A DNA stretch of 64,000 nt from Marchantia polymorpha subsp. ruderalis (lineage: Eukaryota; Streptophyta; Marchantiopsida; Marchantiales; Marchantiaceae), in NCBI GenBank assembly GCA_037833965.1, contig AP031354.1:23724001-23788000 (forward strand), given 5' to 3'. Made by a program: the position numbers and the translations under genes. Positions within the stretch are counted from its first letter, which is position 1. Every line of letters starts with the position of its first letter. Shown piece after piece: positions 25,510 to 35,917 of this stretch. Under the pieces are notes generated by a model. That model did not search any database and was not told the origin of the DNA. It saw only the letters and a program-made list of their open reading frames with translations.

Positions 25510-28500
25510 ATGACGCGGCTCTGGTTCAACTCGAAAGTTCTGTTCGGAGTCGCGGCCGTTTGTTTCGTCCTCGTGCAGGTGCGTCATGGAAAGCGGGGTA
25601 TTGAATTGTGCAGGTCAGCGAAGAATTAAAAATTTTGAATTTCACGGTCTCGAGAGTTGCCGCTGCATTTTCCGGTTCCTGTCTTCTGTCACGAAGTCTT
25701 TCGTTTGTTTGCCCTTTTCTCTCTTTTGCTGCCCATTTGAGCTCTTTGGTGAGTCGAATCTTTGTTGGACTCAGCTTTCTCGATCTAGGGATTCCGAGTG
25801 TGGTTGCCTTTCAGCTCGGCGATCGATGTCGCTGCTAGATCTCCCGCTTCTGGATTGTGGCATTGTCTAATTTGTAGTCGTAGCAATACCCGATCCACGG
25901 ATGTTTGATCCAAGGGTAGGAGCAAACTGAACGCGTATCTCGAAAGCAGGTCTGAGTTTTTTTTTCTGTGGTGGGGAGGTGGAGGTCTCTGTATTTTCAA
26001 ATTACCACTCAATTTTGTGGCTGTCCACCGTAATTCGAAAAGATCTTCATTGTACACTCAATCAGTCAAGTGAGTCTCGCAAGAAGGTTAAGCTCGTTCG
26101 CGAATGCAAACACCTGACAGTACTGAATTCAATGTGGCGTATCTTCCTCTCAGGTGAAGCTTTTTTCATCGCAAAGTCAGTATGCAGATCAAATTGCAAC
26201 TGCGGTGAGTTTCTTCCCTCAAATCTTGAATGTTCAGCTTTTACGGTGGATCATCTACATAAGCCATGTGTTCATGCCTGAAAACGGATCACATTTCTGC
26301 ATCAATCAAGTGAACGACCTTTTGAACGAATTCTCGAAAAGCCAATTTAGTGCCACCATGTACTATAATCATGTTCCCATTCGAGGTAGATTCAAGTGTG
26401 GAATACTCGTGGAGCTTCAAATATCCATTTCGTTTCATTAAGGGTCAACAAAGTCAATTCTCGTGAACATGCTACAAGGAAATCAACCATCTGTTTACAG
26501 CGCCGACTTAACCTGTAACTTTCATTTAACAGATTAAAAACGAAAACGAGTGCACAGCTCGATCGAGGAAGATGATAGATCAGCTTAGTACATACCACGG
26601 GAAAGTGATATCGCTTCAAGGTATGAGTTAATTCAAGTCCGTTTTCTCCTCCTGATCTTTCATGAAGGTTTAGAATGAACGTGCATCTTTTTCTCTCGGT
26701 AGAAGCGCTTTGTGACGTTTGACTAAAACAAACGTCAAAGAACTGTTAGAACCTGCAGCTATGCACCTGAAAACGATCAATAACTGTGATCGAGGCATCA
26801 TGATCAGTTGTAGTCTTATACAATGTTTGGTTGGCATACAAACAGAAGAGAAGAACAAATTGGCACTCAACAACCAATATTTGAGCACTGTCATTGACGA
26901 TCTCAAAAGTAAGTGGATCGGCACTGCAGGTCGGACGGTGTGAGCTTTTCGTTCTTTGAAGTTGCTTTTGATATTGCTGAGGTGAAAATTGAGTTGACCT
27001 TAGACCTTTTAAAACTCATTTTATGGAATTAGAAAATGATAGCTGCATAGGGTGCCCTAAACTCTAGATTAATCGGGCCCTTTTTTCAGGACACGAGAAA
27101 GTGGTGAAGCCGTCCCAGGATGACAACGGGGTACGTATGAAAATTCCTTGCGAAATTAATGATGTGTCGTCCTCAGGAAAGGAAAGAATATCGGAATTTC
27201 CAAATTTTTAAAGGGTCGAATCCTCAATTTTAAAAATCTGTACCAGTGGAACATGGTGAATAATTTGGGTTGCTTTGATCTTCAGGAATACATTGCAGCG
27301 GTTGTTATTATGGCCTGCAATCGCCCTGACTACCTGGAGAGAACGATAAAATCTGTCTTGAAGTAAGTGTTAAGTCTGGATCCGTGGCGACCTGCGTTGG
27401 ACTCAAAACGGCTGTAGGTCCTGCTACTTAACACCTTACTTAATGAAGACCTTTGTGGCAGATGTTTAATTAGACAATTAAACACAACTTTTTTTTCCCC
27501 AAATTGTCCTTGTGAATGGGTTTTAACTTCTTGAGCCCAAATGGATGTACTTTCCCGTCTGCCAGGTATCACACTCCGGTTGCATCGAAGTTCCCTTTAT
27601 TTATATCTCAGGTATTACGCTGTCTTCTGCCTCTTCTATCCTGAAGGTAGGTAGCTGAACATTGAAAGAGATTGATCGGCTGTAATTTCTACCAGTAAGG
27701 AGAAACATAAGTAGTTGACATCTGATGCCTTTTTGGTTCTTATTGTTTGTTTATTATTCTTTAAATCAGGATGGATCATTCATAGGGGTGGAAAATATGG
27801 CCAGAAATTACCCGGAGTTCCATTTCATGCAGGTAGCCTTTCACTTGCATGATTTTCTTTCCCTCGGATGTTAGAAAGGATGTTAATTATCGCTGATGAA
27901 GCAAGTTTCAGTAGTTGTCTATTTGATGTTCTTTTCGCGTTCTAGTCGTTCAGTTGTATATTCTCGAAAACCAAATCGTCTTTTATGGCATTGGGTCCTT
28001 CGTGAACTTTGGTCTCCTAACATTGTACCTTCTACCGTGAGCATGTGACGGTATACAATTCATACCAGTCATTTTTACAGGAGGCCTCTCTAAGCTCATC
28101 ATAATTTCACCTGTACATAGTGCGATGAGAACCGATTGGCACATTTTGCCGGCGTAATATGAAAATGAAACAGAACGCAATAATAGCTCACGTTGACTTG
28201 GCCTGATATTATCCTTGCACGCTTGGTCGCAGCACTTGGACTTTGAACAACCCAAGACGGCCCATTCTGGAGAACTGATCGCCTACTATAAAATATCCAG
28301 TAATGTGTTCTCTTTGTCTTCTCTTCATGTTTTCAGTTTGCTTTTATCCATGTGAAAACTTTGTTCATATGGGAAATAGACTCCGTGAAGTAAGAAGGGA
28401 AGCATCAAACCGACAGTGATGCATGGTACTCTTCTGTCGAAAGTTCGTGAACTTCTACCAGCAAATGCGTTCTCGTAAACCAATGCTTTGCCCTGCACTT

Positions 28501-31015
28501 GCACTTAAAGGTGCCATTTATACTGTAAAGACCAGTTTCTAAAGACTACTGAGGTCAGTTTATAGCATTCCAGCTATAGTCTTGAGAATGCACCACATAA
28601 GTTGGAATTAGGATGAAAAGTGCACGGTGCAAAGTAAAAGGTTAATGGAAAATTGGGGGACGTGGATACTTCCTTTAAATATCATGAAACAACGACCTAA
28701 ACAGTTCATGTATCTTATTATTTCTGGTTGTATATCAGGTCACTACAAATGGGCGCTGTCGCAGCTTTTCGGTACGAGGAAGTATCGTCGGGTCATTATT
28801 TTGGAAGGTATAGCGCTAATTCGTCAAGAGGACTCGCATATGAGCCTATTTCTCAGCTACTATATTTTCAGCTTATTTGTTGTAGCTTACAGTTGAAGAC
28901 TATGAATGCGGAGATGCTTTCTCGATGGCCGAACAGTTTGCGAGCATGCAATTGAGATCAGGTTAGTAGCCCAGTGCTGTTGTGCTTTGCTGGATGGCTA
29001 ACTCAAAGTCTCGAGTTTCTGCTTCACAGATGACATGGAGGTAGCCCCAGATTTCTTTGACTACTTTGAGGCCATGGCCGATCTGCTGGACCGGGACAGG
29101 TTTGTGAAAGTGCTCGCTCATATCCCTGTGAGATCAAGAATATCGTATACTGCGGGAGTACCTCGAGGACGATGTTCTGCAGTTCTTTGTCATTATAGTC
29201 ATTTGGGCTAGGTTCTAACGGGGTTCTTTTATGTCAATCAGCTCCCTGCTGGCGGCTTCCTCTTGGAATGATAATGGTCAAAGGCAATTTGTTCATGACT
29301 CAGGTAAAGAGTCTCTGCTGAAACGACTTTGCAAATCTCCATGTCGATGTTTATACCGGAAGAGCTAGCTGCTTAATCCTGGATTACTCTGTATTTGCCT
29401 GTGGTTCAAGACTTCATCTTCCTCATCTGTATCCTTCTATGTTGTGACTTTGTGCAGAGCTCTTGTACCGTTCAGATTTTTTTCCTGGTCTTGGGTGGAT
29501 GCTCAACAAGAACATTTGGGAAGAGCTCGCTCCTAAGTGGCCTGCTGCATATCCTTTTCACGAGGCTGCATGATTTGTTGTCAAAACTTGGATAGCTCGT
29601 ATTTCAAGCAATGCTCTCTCGTCTATCAGGTTTTTTGAGATATTTTCTTAACTGATGCCACACATATTGGGATGATTGGTTGAGACTGGGCGCGAACCGA
29701 AAGGGACGGCATATTATTAGACCTGAAGTATGCAGGACCTATAATTTCGGCGAGCATGTGAGTTCTTTTTTGAATATAACGGTTAGATGCGGAAAGATGG
29801 ATGTCCAGCTACATATGTTATCCGAAAATGATAGTATCTGCATTTTAGCCATAGGACCGTTTGAAGTGACTTCCTGTGAGAGTCTCTCGTACTTGAAAAG
29901 TTTGATGTAAGGTATGCATTTCTTGCAGGAAATGGTTGCTTTTCCTGTATGCAGTGACGTATGTCCTAACGTCTAAGGCTTCTTTATCTGTTTTCAGCCC
30001 TTATTATAACAACATGCTGCTGGTTGATTTAGGGCTCAAGTATGGGGCAGTTTTTCAAACAGTACCTCGAGCCAATCAAGCTGAACGATATGCCGGTACT
30101 TTCCTTGTTTCGTAGCGACATTCAAGAGTGGAAAGTTCATTGACGTATATGTGTAATCTGCCTAAAAATTCTTTCAGAAACTTTGATAAACTTGTGAAGA
30201 TGGAATAATCTGCCTTGCTTCCTGCACCTTTCACCGTTTCAAATTCTACTTGCTGTTGTGAATCTTGTCAATAAGTTTTTTCTCACTCAGCTTTTTGGTT
30301 CGATTTACAGGTAAACTGGAAAGCAGCAAACCTTAGTTATCTGCTTGAGGTACACGTATTCTCCTTTGCTCACAAAGTCCGGACTTTACAAGTAGATCAG
30401 AGTGTGATGTTTGGCCTCAATTGGTTTCATTTAAGAAAACTACAGACTCTTCTGAGTCAATTGTTCAATCTTCGACAGCTGTGTTCAAATTTGCAAACGG
30501 GCCTATATGGCCACCTTCTATTAAGATTCTGACCTTTTTGAATCTCGGTACACCCAATAGCCCACTTACTCCGCAGAATTTGGAGCTGCTGTGGCCCGAG
30601 CGATGCCGGTATCTGCAGACAGGGCTTTGCAGGAAGCTTCGAAAGTGGATGGAGATGTTCGGATTGAGTACAGTAGTCAATCTGCGTTTGAGCATCTTGC
30701 TGCCCAATTTGGCGTATTTCGAGAGTGGAAGGTAGGACTCTGTTGTCTCCTCTAACTGTCTTACTAGCTCATGACAACAGATGCAGTACACAATGTTGTG
30801 TTGTGCATCTGTTCTCATGATGCGAGTAGTCAGATTTCACGTCAAGCGTCTGGGTTTGGAAACTTTACTTTTTTTTAAATACTGTTTGCTGTATTGAAAT
30901 CTTGCAGGATGGCGTTCCGAGAACTGCATACAAAGGAGTAGTTGTTTTCCGATGGCAAGGTTCAAAGAGAGTGTTCTTTGTTAGCTCCGAATCTCCACTT
31001 ATACAGGACCAATGA
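25510..31015 (+). CDS. GNTI: Alpha-1,3-mannosyl-glycoprotein 2-beta-N-acetylglucosaminyltransferase (GnT-I), multi-exon
   Basis: Golgi type II membrane enzyme (family GT13) that adds GlcNAc from UDP-GlcNAc to Man5GlcNAc2 and so opens complex N-glycan synthesis. Exons read by eye: 25510-25578, 26154-26204, 26533-26620, 26846-26908, 27090-27130, 27286-27362, 27566-27611, 27770-27832, 28233-28299, 28739-28807, 29030-29099, 29242-29303, 29458-29548, 29664-29757, 30033-30095, 30311-30349, 30577-30731, 30908-31015. Exon 1 encodes a short cytosolic tail and a membrane anchor (VLFGVAAVCFVLV). The stem follows (SQSQYADQ), then a coiled stretch. Catalytic marks are the metal-binding EDD at residues 211-213, SSWNDNG, FFPGLGWML, YWDDW and RPEVCRTYNFGEH. 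The tail GVPRTAYKGVVVF is family-typical. Phases match at every junction except 30349/30577, where a micro-exon of about 13-19 nt (1 modulo 3) appears to be missing from my model. The intron before YWDDW is AT-AC. About 440 residues, normal for the family. Confidence 0.93.
29549..29663 (+). other. U12-type AT-AC intron in GnT-I
   Basis: Between the exons ending ...KWPAA and starting YWDDW there is no usable GT-AG pair. The intron instead begins ATATCCTTTT, a perfect U12 5' splice site. It carries TTCTTAACT as a U12 branch-point sequence with the branch A 12-13 nt from the end, and finishes in AC. Splicing at these points (GC/A) restores the conserved A-Y-W-D-D-W reading. Length is 115 nt. Confidence 0.9.
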
Positions 31016-31849
31016 TGGATTCGATCATCCTAATGTAGGAGTAGCAAGCTAGAATGCCAACATTGATTTTAGTTGTTGGCTCATGGATGGCCTATTTCGT
31101 ATCATGATCACCTTTACCACATGTAACTATAAAATCAGTAAAATTCGAGTCTCCTCATACTAGTGTTTACTGCGCGACTTTTACGAAATCGTGGCTGGTA
31201 TTGTGATACTGCAATGTCGTTTACTTTTCTAGAATCCGTGCTGAGAACGTTCTTTCAGTCCCTTTGTATCACTCCATTCTACCACCCTAATCCTTCAACA
31301 ATTAATTATGGTTGTGTTTTTCACACTGTACCAAACGCAACTTCACCTTGGCAAAATACCTTGTTTATACCATTACCAGCTCCAGGTATCCCTTATGAAA
31401 CAATGATTGTCATTTTCTCAGAAAAGCAGCTGATTGAGATCAGATTCTTTAGTGCTTATGTAACACGTTTGGAATGTCGTACACCTTAAAATAAGTCAAC
31501 ATATATTGACGCTGTTGGCACTCCTCTAAGTATGCAGCAGATTTTTGTTAAGAAGTGACTCATGTAGAATCACCATTCCACGTGATTGTCCATTACTCAG
31601 CGGTTCTACAGGCACGTCTCTCACGGCATTGCCAATCTACGACTTGGCCACAGTTGCCCGTGACTGCGGATTGCTGGCCGGTGCACGGCAAAGTCATCAA
31701 AATGATAATATTATGCACAGATATAAGCAACATGTACACCCAATTCCGGATCGCTACACAATTTATAAGATTAAATTGGGTAAGAGCAAGTTTAGACGAA
31801 CAAGTTGAGCCCGTACATGGTAAATGGTAATTAGATCAAGCCCGTGGGA
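31016..31849. other. GnT-I 3' flank, next to the LINE 3' end
   Basis: The 3' UTR of the glycosyltransferase gene lies at the left. The LINE reads towards this region from the right, and its 3' end is not marked by an obvious A-tail or target duplication. Short open frames at 31163-31830 show no domain. Confidence 0.35.
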
Positions 31850-31924
31850 CCCAAAGGGTCAAAAGGCTAAAAAACACAATACAAACAATCCAACTTCAAA
31901 CTAGGAGAGAACCAAAAGAACCCC

Positions 31925-34900
31925 CTAGCTAGTGCCCAAAGCACTAGAACGGTAACTAATAATATCTCTAATGTAACAACCTAAATCATAAGGCTCGAGT
32001 TGAAGCAGAGAAAAGAAATTCTCGACATCAACTTTATGCGCTACTCGAATCTCTATATATCTAGTACAAGTAATAAACACATGCTCTTCATCCTCAACAT
32101 TTCTCCCATCACATAGCCTACAAATCCGTTCACTCCTATCAATATTCAACCAACGTACTTCCTCAATTCCAAGCCTATGAGATCCTGTTCTATGCCTGGC
32201 AATAATATGACGTAAAGATGTAGCAATCTCTGCAACAAGGTACCCTTGCTCACAATAAATAAGCATAGAATTCACATGAAGTTGATAAAACTGCATTTTA
32301 GTGCCTACTCTCCTCCAAATGATGTTGAGAAACTCCTCCTTAATACGCTCGCGAAGGGCCATAGGTTGCAGATCCCAATCCAATTCCGTCACATTCCACC
32401 TCAAAGACCAAGTCATCACATCTGCAAACCATCCCTTGGAACGCGTGGCACGCAAAGCATGAAGAGGAAGTCGAGAAGCATCAAGAGATCTCACCCTTCT
32501 AATATAAGTGATGGTCAAGTAGAGAGCTTCAGCCTCAAGAGGTAGACAACCGGTTTCCGCAAGAAGAATAGCATAAGGAGTTTGGTTCCTTACACCTAAC
32601 CCTTCTTGTAAGAAGATCTTTTGCACCCTCTCCACACGCTCCCAACTTGTCTTCTTATTGCCAGGACCCCACACTTGTGTTCCATATAGAACCACCGGCA
32701 ACACTAAACTCCTAAATAAAAATTTCCTAAGACTCCAAGATACTAGATGAGCTCTTCTACATCGATTTAACAATGAATATAGAGTTTTGTAACCAGCTTC
32801 TACTCTCTTTTGTACACAAAGTGCCCAACTATAATTCTGAGAAAAATCAATGCCTAAATATTTGTAACTCTTCACTTGTTCCAATTCTAGTCCCTTGTAA
32901 AAGAGAGAGAACTTGGATCTAGCGCCCACAAGAATGATCTTTGATTTTTCCAGATTGAACTCCATCTGATTTCGAGTACAAAAGCTAGCCAAAGTATCAA
33001 GGTGTTTCTGTAAACTAATTGCATCACGTGCTAGTAATATGATATCATCTGCATACAAAAGAGCTTTGATCACAAAGTCTCCAAGTTTGACTCCTTCACT
33101 CTCACAATCATCCAACCACCTTTCTATATCATCTATGAATATTCCGAATAGAGTAGGAGAGAGAGGACAATCTTGAATAACTCCAATGGTGCTCGAGATC
33201 TCTTGAGGCTGAGAGGCATCAATCTTAGCTCGAACTGAAGTGTATAAAGTGGCCACAGCTCCGAGTAGATTAGCCGGTACTCCAATGTCTTGTAGTCTTT
33301 CCCATAAAAGCTTTCGAGGAACAGTATCAAAAGCTTTCTTCAAATCGATGAAGGCACAAAATAAAGCTTTCCCATTGCCCTTGGATTTCTCCCATAAAAC
33401 ACGTAAGGTCAAAATATGGTCAATAGTGTTGTATGTAGGACGAAAACCGGCTTGGGCCTTTGCTCTCTTGTGAAAATCCTCTGTCCATGTGCTCAACTTC
33501 GATTCTACCAACTTCCCAAACAACTTGGCAAAAACACTACCAACCATGATGGTGCGATAGTTTGTCACCACGTCCTTCCTTCCTGATTTATGAATAGGAA
33601 CAATCTTCCGCATGGACCAAGTTGATGGAAAACCATGAACCATAGCATCTTCCAAAAGCTTAGTGAGAACCGGTCCAATACAATCTCCTCCCCACTTGAT
33701 AAGTTCAATGGACAAGCCATCTAAATCCTCACATTTGCCATTTGCTAATTTTCGGAGAATAGTTATCACCTCTCCTTCCGAAAATAATCCAGGTGTTGCT
33801 TCGCAATATGGCATAGATGTGGCTTCTGGAAAGAAATAGAGCTTTTCGGCAAAAGCTACCAAAGACTCGGAATCAAGAGAAGGTTTTGACGATGGTGTAG
33901 CTAATCGTTTCCAAAAGGACTTGGGATCCTTCATCAGGTCCTTTGTCAAGGATTCTTGCTTTCGTCTTAAGAAAGCTCGTTTCTTAGACTTCACCAAGTC
34001 TTTGTATATCCTTGTCAAAAGAAGCCGACTTTGAATATCCAAAGACCTATCAACAGACCTTGCCCTTGCTAGCTTGCATTCGGAGTCAAACCATCCATTG
34101 CAAGGTAGCCCCTTAGCAATCCTAGTACTATGTCTCAAAAAGAACTTCGATGCAGAAGTTTTGAGCAATTCTATGAGCTGTAAACTAGCGGTATGCGAAT
34201 CTGGACTCCATATGGTGTGAGTCAAAAGATCTTGTAGATGTTCTGCATAAAGGTCTCTTTTACAAGGATCTAAGCGAAACTTGGGAGAAGCTAAAAGAGA
34301 TTGGCAAGGTGAAGTAGAGATTGATTTTGACATTGAAAGTGTGAACAAAAGAGGTGCATGATCTGATTCAGGTTGAGGATCCAAAACATCAAAATTGGAG
34401 ATCAGAAAGGTACTAACCAAGGAAGACAAGAGAAAATCTATTGTGCTAGCACCGGTAGGGAAAAAACAAGTATTGGACTGAGAGTTGGGAAAGCGAGAGG
34501 TTCCATTGAGAACCTTCAAGTTACAAGTGTCTCCAAATGTCAAAAAGTGCTCTCTCAAAGAGTTTGTGGAAGGATCAAAAGAGGTTCTAGACCACAAACT
34601 ATCGTAAATTTCTTCAAACATAGAAGAAGCCAAGGGATCACTAAATTGAGTAAATTGAGCACAACGTATACGAGCATTGAAATCTCCAGCAAGAAAGACA
34701 TCCCCTTTACTTTGGAATCTAAGAACATCTTCAATAAGCCGATGGAATGGTTCACTTCGGTTGCAAAAGCGTGTTGAGTAGATACCCATGGACAATGGTG
34801 CAAAATAACAAATTGCCAAATAACAATAAGATCCTCCAACCACCCCGAGACGTAGCCAATGATACTGTCCACCAACATCTTGAGCTTCTAGATGTATGAG

Positions 34901-35149
34901 AGGTAGAAGATGAGACCTGATGAAAGTAGCAATACCTCCTTGACCCCTTCCCGCATGTTGTCTTCTCTGGTTCCATGTCGACCCCACCAAGGTAAACCCT
35001 TCCAACTCAGCAATAGTATTGCTTTCATGTTCCCAAGTCTCCACAATGTTGATGACGTCAGCCATCTTCCAAATCGGAGCAGCACTCACATACTTTGTTG
35101 TTGAAAGTCCTCGGATATTCCACACCAACACCCTTATCTTCTCGGATTG
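31925..35149 (-). CDS. LINE ORF2: endonuclease, reverse transcriptase, zinc knuckle
   Basis: Numbering is from the GTG at 35131 (1068 codons), although the frame is open from the ORF1 stop. The N-terminal apurinic-type endonuclease shows WNIRGL at 4-9, ETW at 31-33, GDFNA at 149-153, IDFLL at 231-235 and SDHAPLL at 256-262. The reverse transcriptase shows motif A FIDLKKAFD at 594-602, GVIQDCPLSP at 650-659, YADD at 693-696 and YKYLGID at 756-762. Near residue 1010 is a C-x2-C-x9-H-x4-C knuckle. There is no RNase H domain. The first ATG falls at codon 23, after the conserved WNIRGL, so initiation at that ATG would cut the endonuclease fold. This points to readthrough or non-AUG initiation. In motif B the usual QG is QD, an oddity worth noting. 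Confidence 0.93.
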   Translation of the reverse strand, partial: QSEKIRVLVWNIRGLSTTKYVSAAPIWKMADVINIVETWEHESNTIAELEGFTLVGSTWNQRRQHAGRGQGGIATFIRSHLLPLIHLEAQDVGGQYHWLRLGVVGGSYCYLAICYFAPLSMGIYSTRFCNRSEPFHRLIEDVLRFQSKGDVFLAGDFNARIRCAQFTQFSDPLASSMFEEIYDSLWSRTSFDPSTNSLREHFLTFGDTCNLKVLNGTSRFPNSQSNTCFFPTGASTIDFLLSSLVSTFLISNFDVLDPQPESDHAPLLFTLSMSKSISTSPCQSLLASPKFRLDPCKRDLYAEHLQDLLTHTIWSPDSHTASLQLIELLKTSASKFFLRHSTRIAKGLPCNGWFDSECKLARARSVDRSLDIQSRLLLTRIYKDLVKSKKRAFLRRKQESLTKDLMKDPKSFWKRLATPSSKPSLDSESLVAFAEKLYFFPEATSMPYCEATPGLFSEGEVITILRKLANGKCEDLDGLSIELIKWGGDCIGPVLTKLLEDAMVHGFPSTWSMRKIVPIHKSGRKDVVTNYRTIMVGSVFAKLFGKLVESKLSTWTEDFHKRAKAQAGFRPTYNTIDHILTLRVLWEKSKGNGKALFCAFIDLKKAFDTVPRKLLWERLQDIGVPANLLGAVATLYTSVRAKIDASQPQEISSTIGVIQDCPLSPTLFGIFIDDIERWLDDCESEGVKLGDFVIKALLYADDIILLARDAISLQKHLDTLASFCTRNQMEFNLEKSKIILVGARSKFSLFYKGLELEQVKSYKYLGIDFSQNYSWALCVQKRVEAGYKTLYSLLNRCRRAHLVSWSLRKFLFRSLVLPVVLYGTQVWGPGNKKTSWERVERVQKIFLQEGLGVRNQTPYAILLAETGCLPLEAEALYLTITYIRRVRSLDASRLPLHALRATRSKGWFADVMTWSLRWNVTELDWDLQPMALRERIKEEFLNIIWRRVGTKMQFYQLHVNSMLIYCEQGYLVAEIATSLRHIIARHRTGSHRLGIEEVRWLNIDRSERICRLCDGRNVEDEEHVFITCTRYIEIRVAHKVDVENFFSLLQLEPYDLGCYIRDIISYRSSALGTS

Positions 35150-35905
35150 CTATGTTGACGACACCTTCCTCCTCTGAGTAACGATTGCTCTCCCATCGTG
35201 TAAATAAGCAACAAAACCCGATTCTTGAACCTCTTTTACCTTCGCAAGCTCCTTTCTCCTAACTTCCACTTGTAGAGTAGTCAGATCAGGATCCAACCAT
35301 ATTCTACGTCCCTTTAACATAGCCTTATTAGCCAAGGCAACATCACGTTGAGTTTGATTGACAAACTTCACTATAATACCACGAGGTTGAGCTCCCTTGT
35401 TTCCAATACGAAAAGCTTGAGCGAATTCCGCATTGGAAACCTGAAGTGTTTCATCCAAAAACTTGGTGACAACACTCTTGACATCTTCATTCTCTATTTC
35501 AGGTAAACCTGAAATTCTCACATTCTTCCTACGTGCAAGCTGGTTGGACTTTTCAATCTCTTGTTCTTGACAAAAAGAGATTTGAGCAGCCTTTGTAGCT
35601 TCAGCGTAGGATTTGATCTTCAAATCTAAGCTTTCGACCACCTCATGCAATCTAGGACTATCCGCACTTGTCATCTGAGAGCATACCTTCCCTTGGATGT
35701 CATCCACAGATTTAGATACATCCCACATCACAAACACACTATCCTTGAACACATTCTCCACGTTTTTCTGTGATTCCTTCAACTCTCGAATTTGATTATG
35801 TGCGAGAGTTAAAGCAGCCTGTTGCATCTTGAATTCATGTCGAAGTTCCTTCAATTCTTCAAAAATTTTTTGCAGAAGCTGAAAAATATCGTCTTGAGAA
35901 GCCAT
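35150..35905 (-). CDS. LINE ORF1: coiled-coil RNA-binding protein resembling L1 ORF1p
   Basis: 251 residues from the ATG at 35905. Residues about 5-55 form a heptad-like helix (FEELKELRHEFKMQQAAL). A second helical part leads to RRKNVRISGLPEIENEDV at about 125-142, the start of an RRM-like fold. AFRIGNKG, RGIIVKF and RIWLDPDLTTLQ follow the pattern of vertebrate L1 ORF1p (AHRxG, IIVKF, DLS). There is no CCHC knuckle of the kind found in many plant LINE ORF1 proteins. It would bind the element RNA and package it with ORF2. It ends in TAG and is in the same frame as ORF2, only six codons before the ORF2 GTG. Confidence 0.9.
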   Translation of the reverse strand: MASQDDIFQLLQKIFEELKELRHEFKMQQAALTLAHNQIRELKESQKNVENVFKDSVFVMWDVSKSVDDIQGKVCSQMTSADSPRLHEVVESLDLKIKSYAEATKAAQISFCQEQEIEKSNQLARRKNVRISGLPEIENEDVKSVVTKFLDETLQVSNAEFAQAFRIGNKGAQPRGIIVKFVNQTQRDVALANKAMLKGRRIWLDPDLTTLQVEVRRKELAKVKEVQESGFVAYLHDGRAIVTQRRKVSST

Positions 35906-35917
35906 ATCGTATCAACT

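Noticed and set aside
24823-25587. 254-codon minus-strand frame
   Set aside because: It lies antisense to the leader and first exon of GnT-I. It is rich in Arg, Pro and Ser from the GC-rich purine tract and has no domain.
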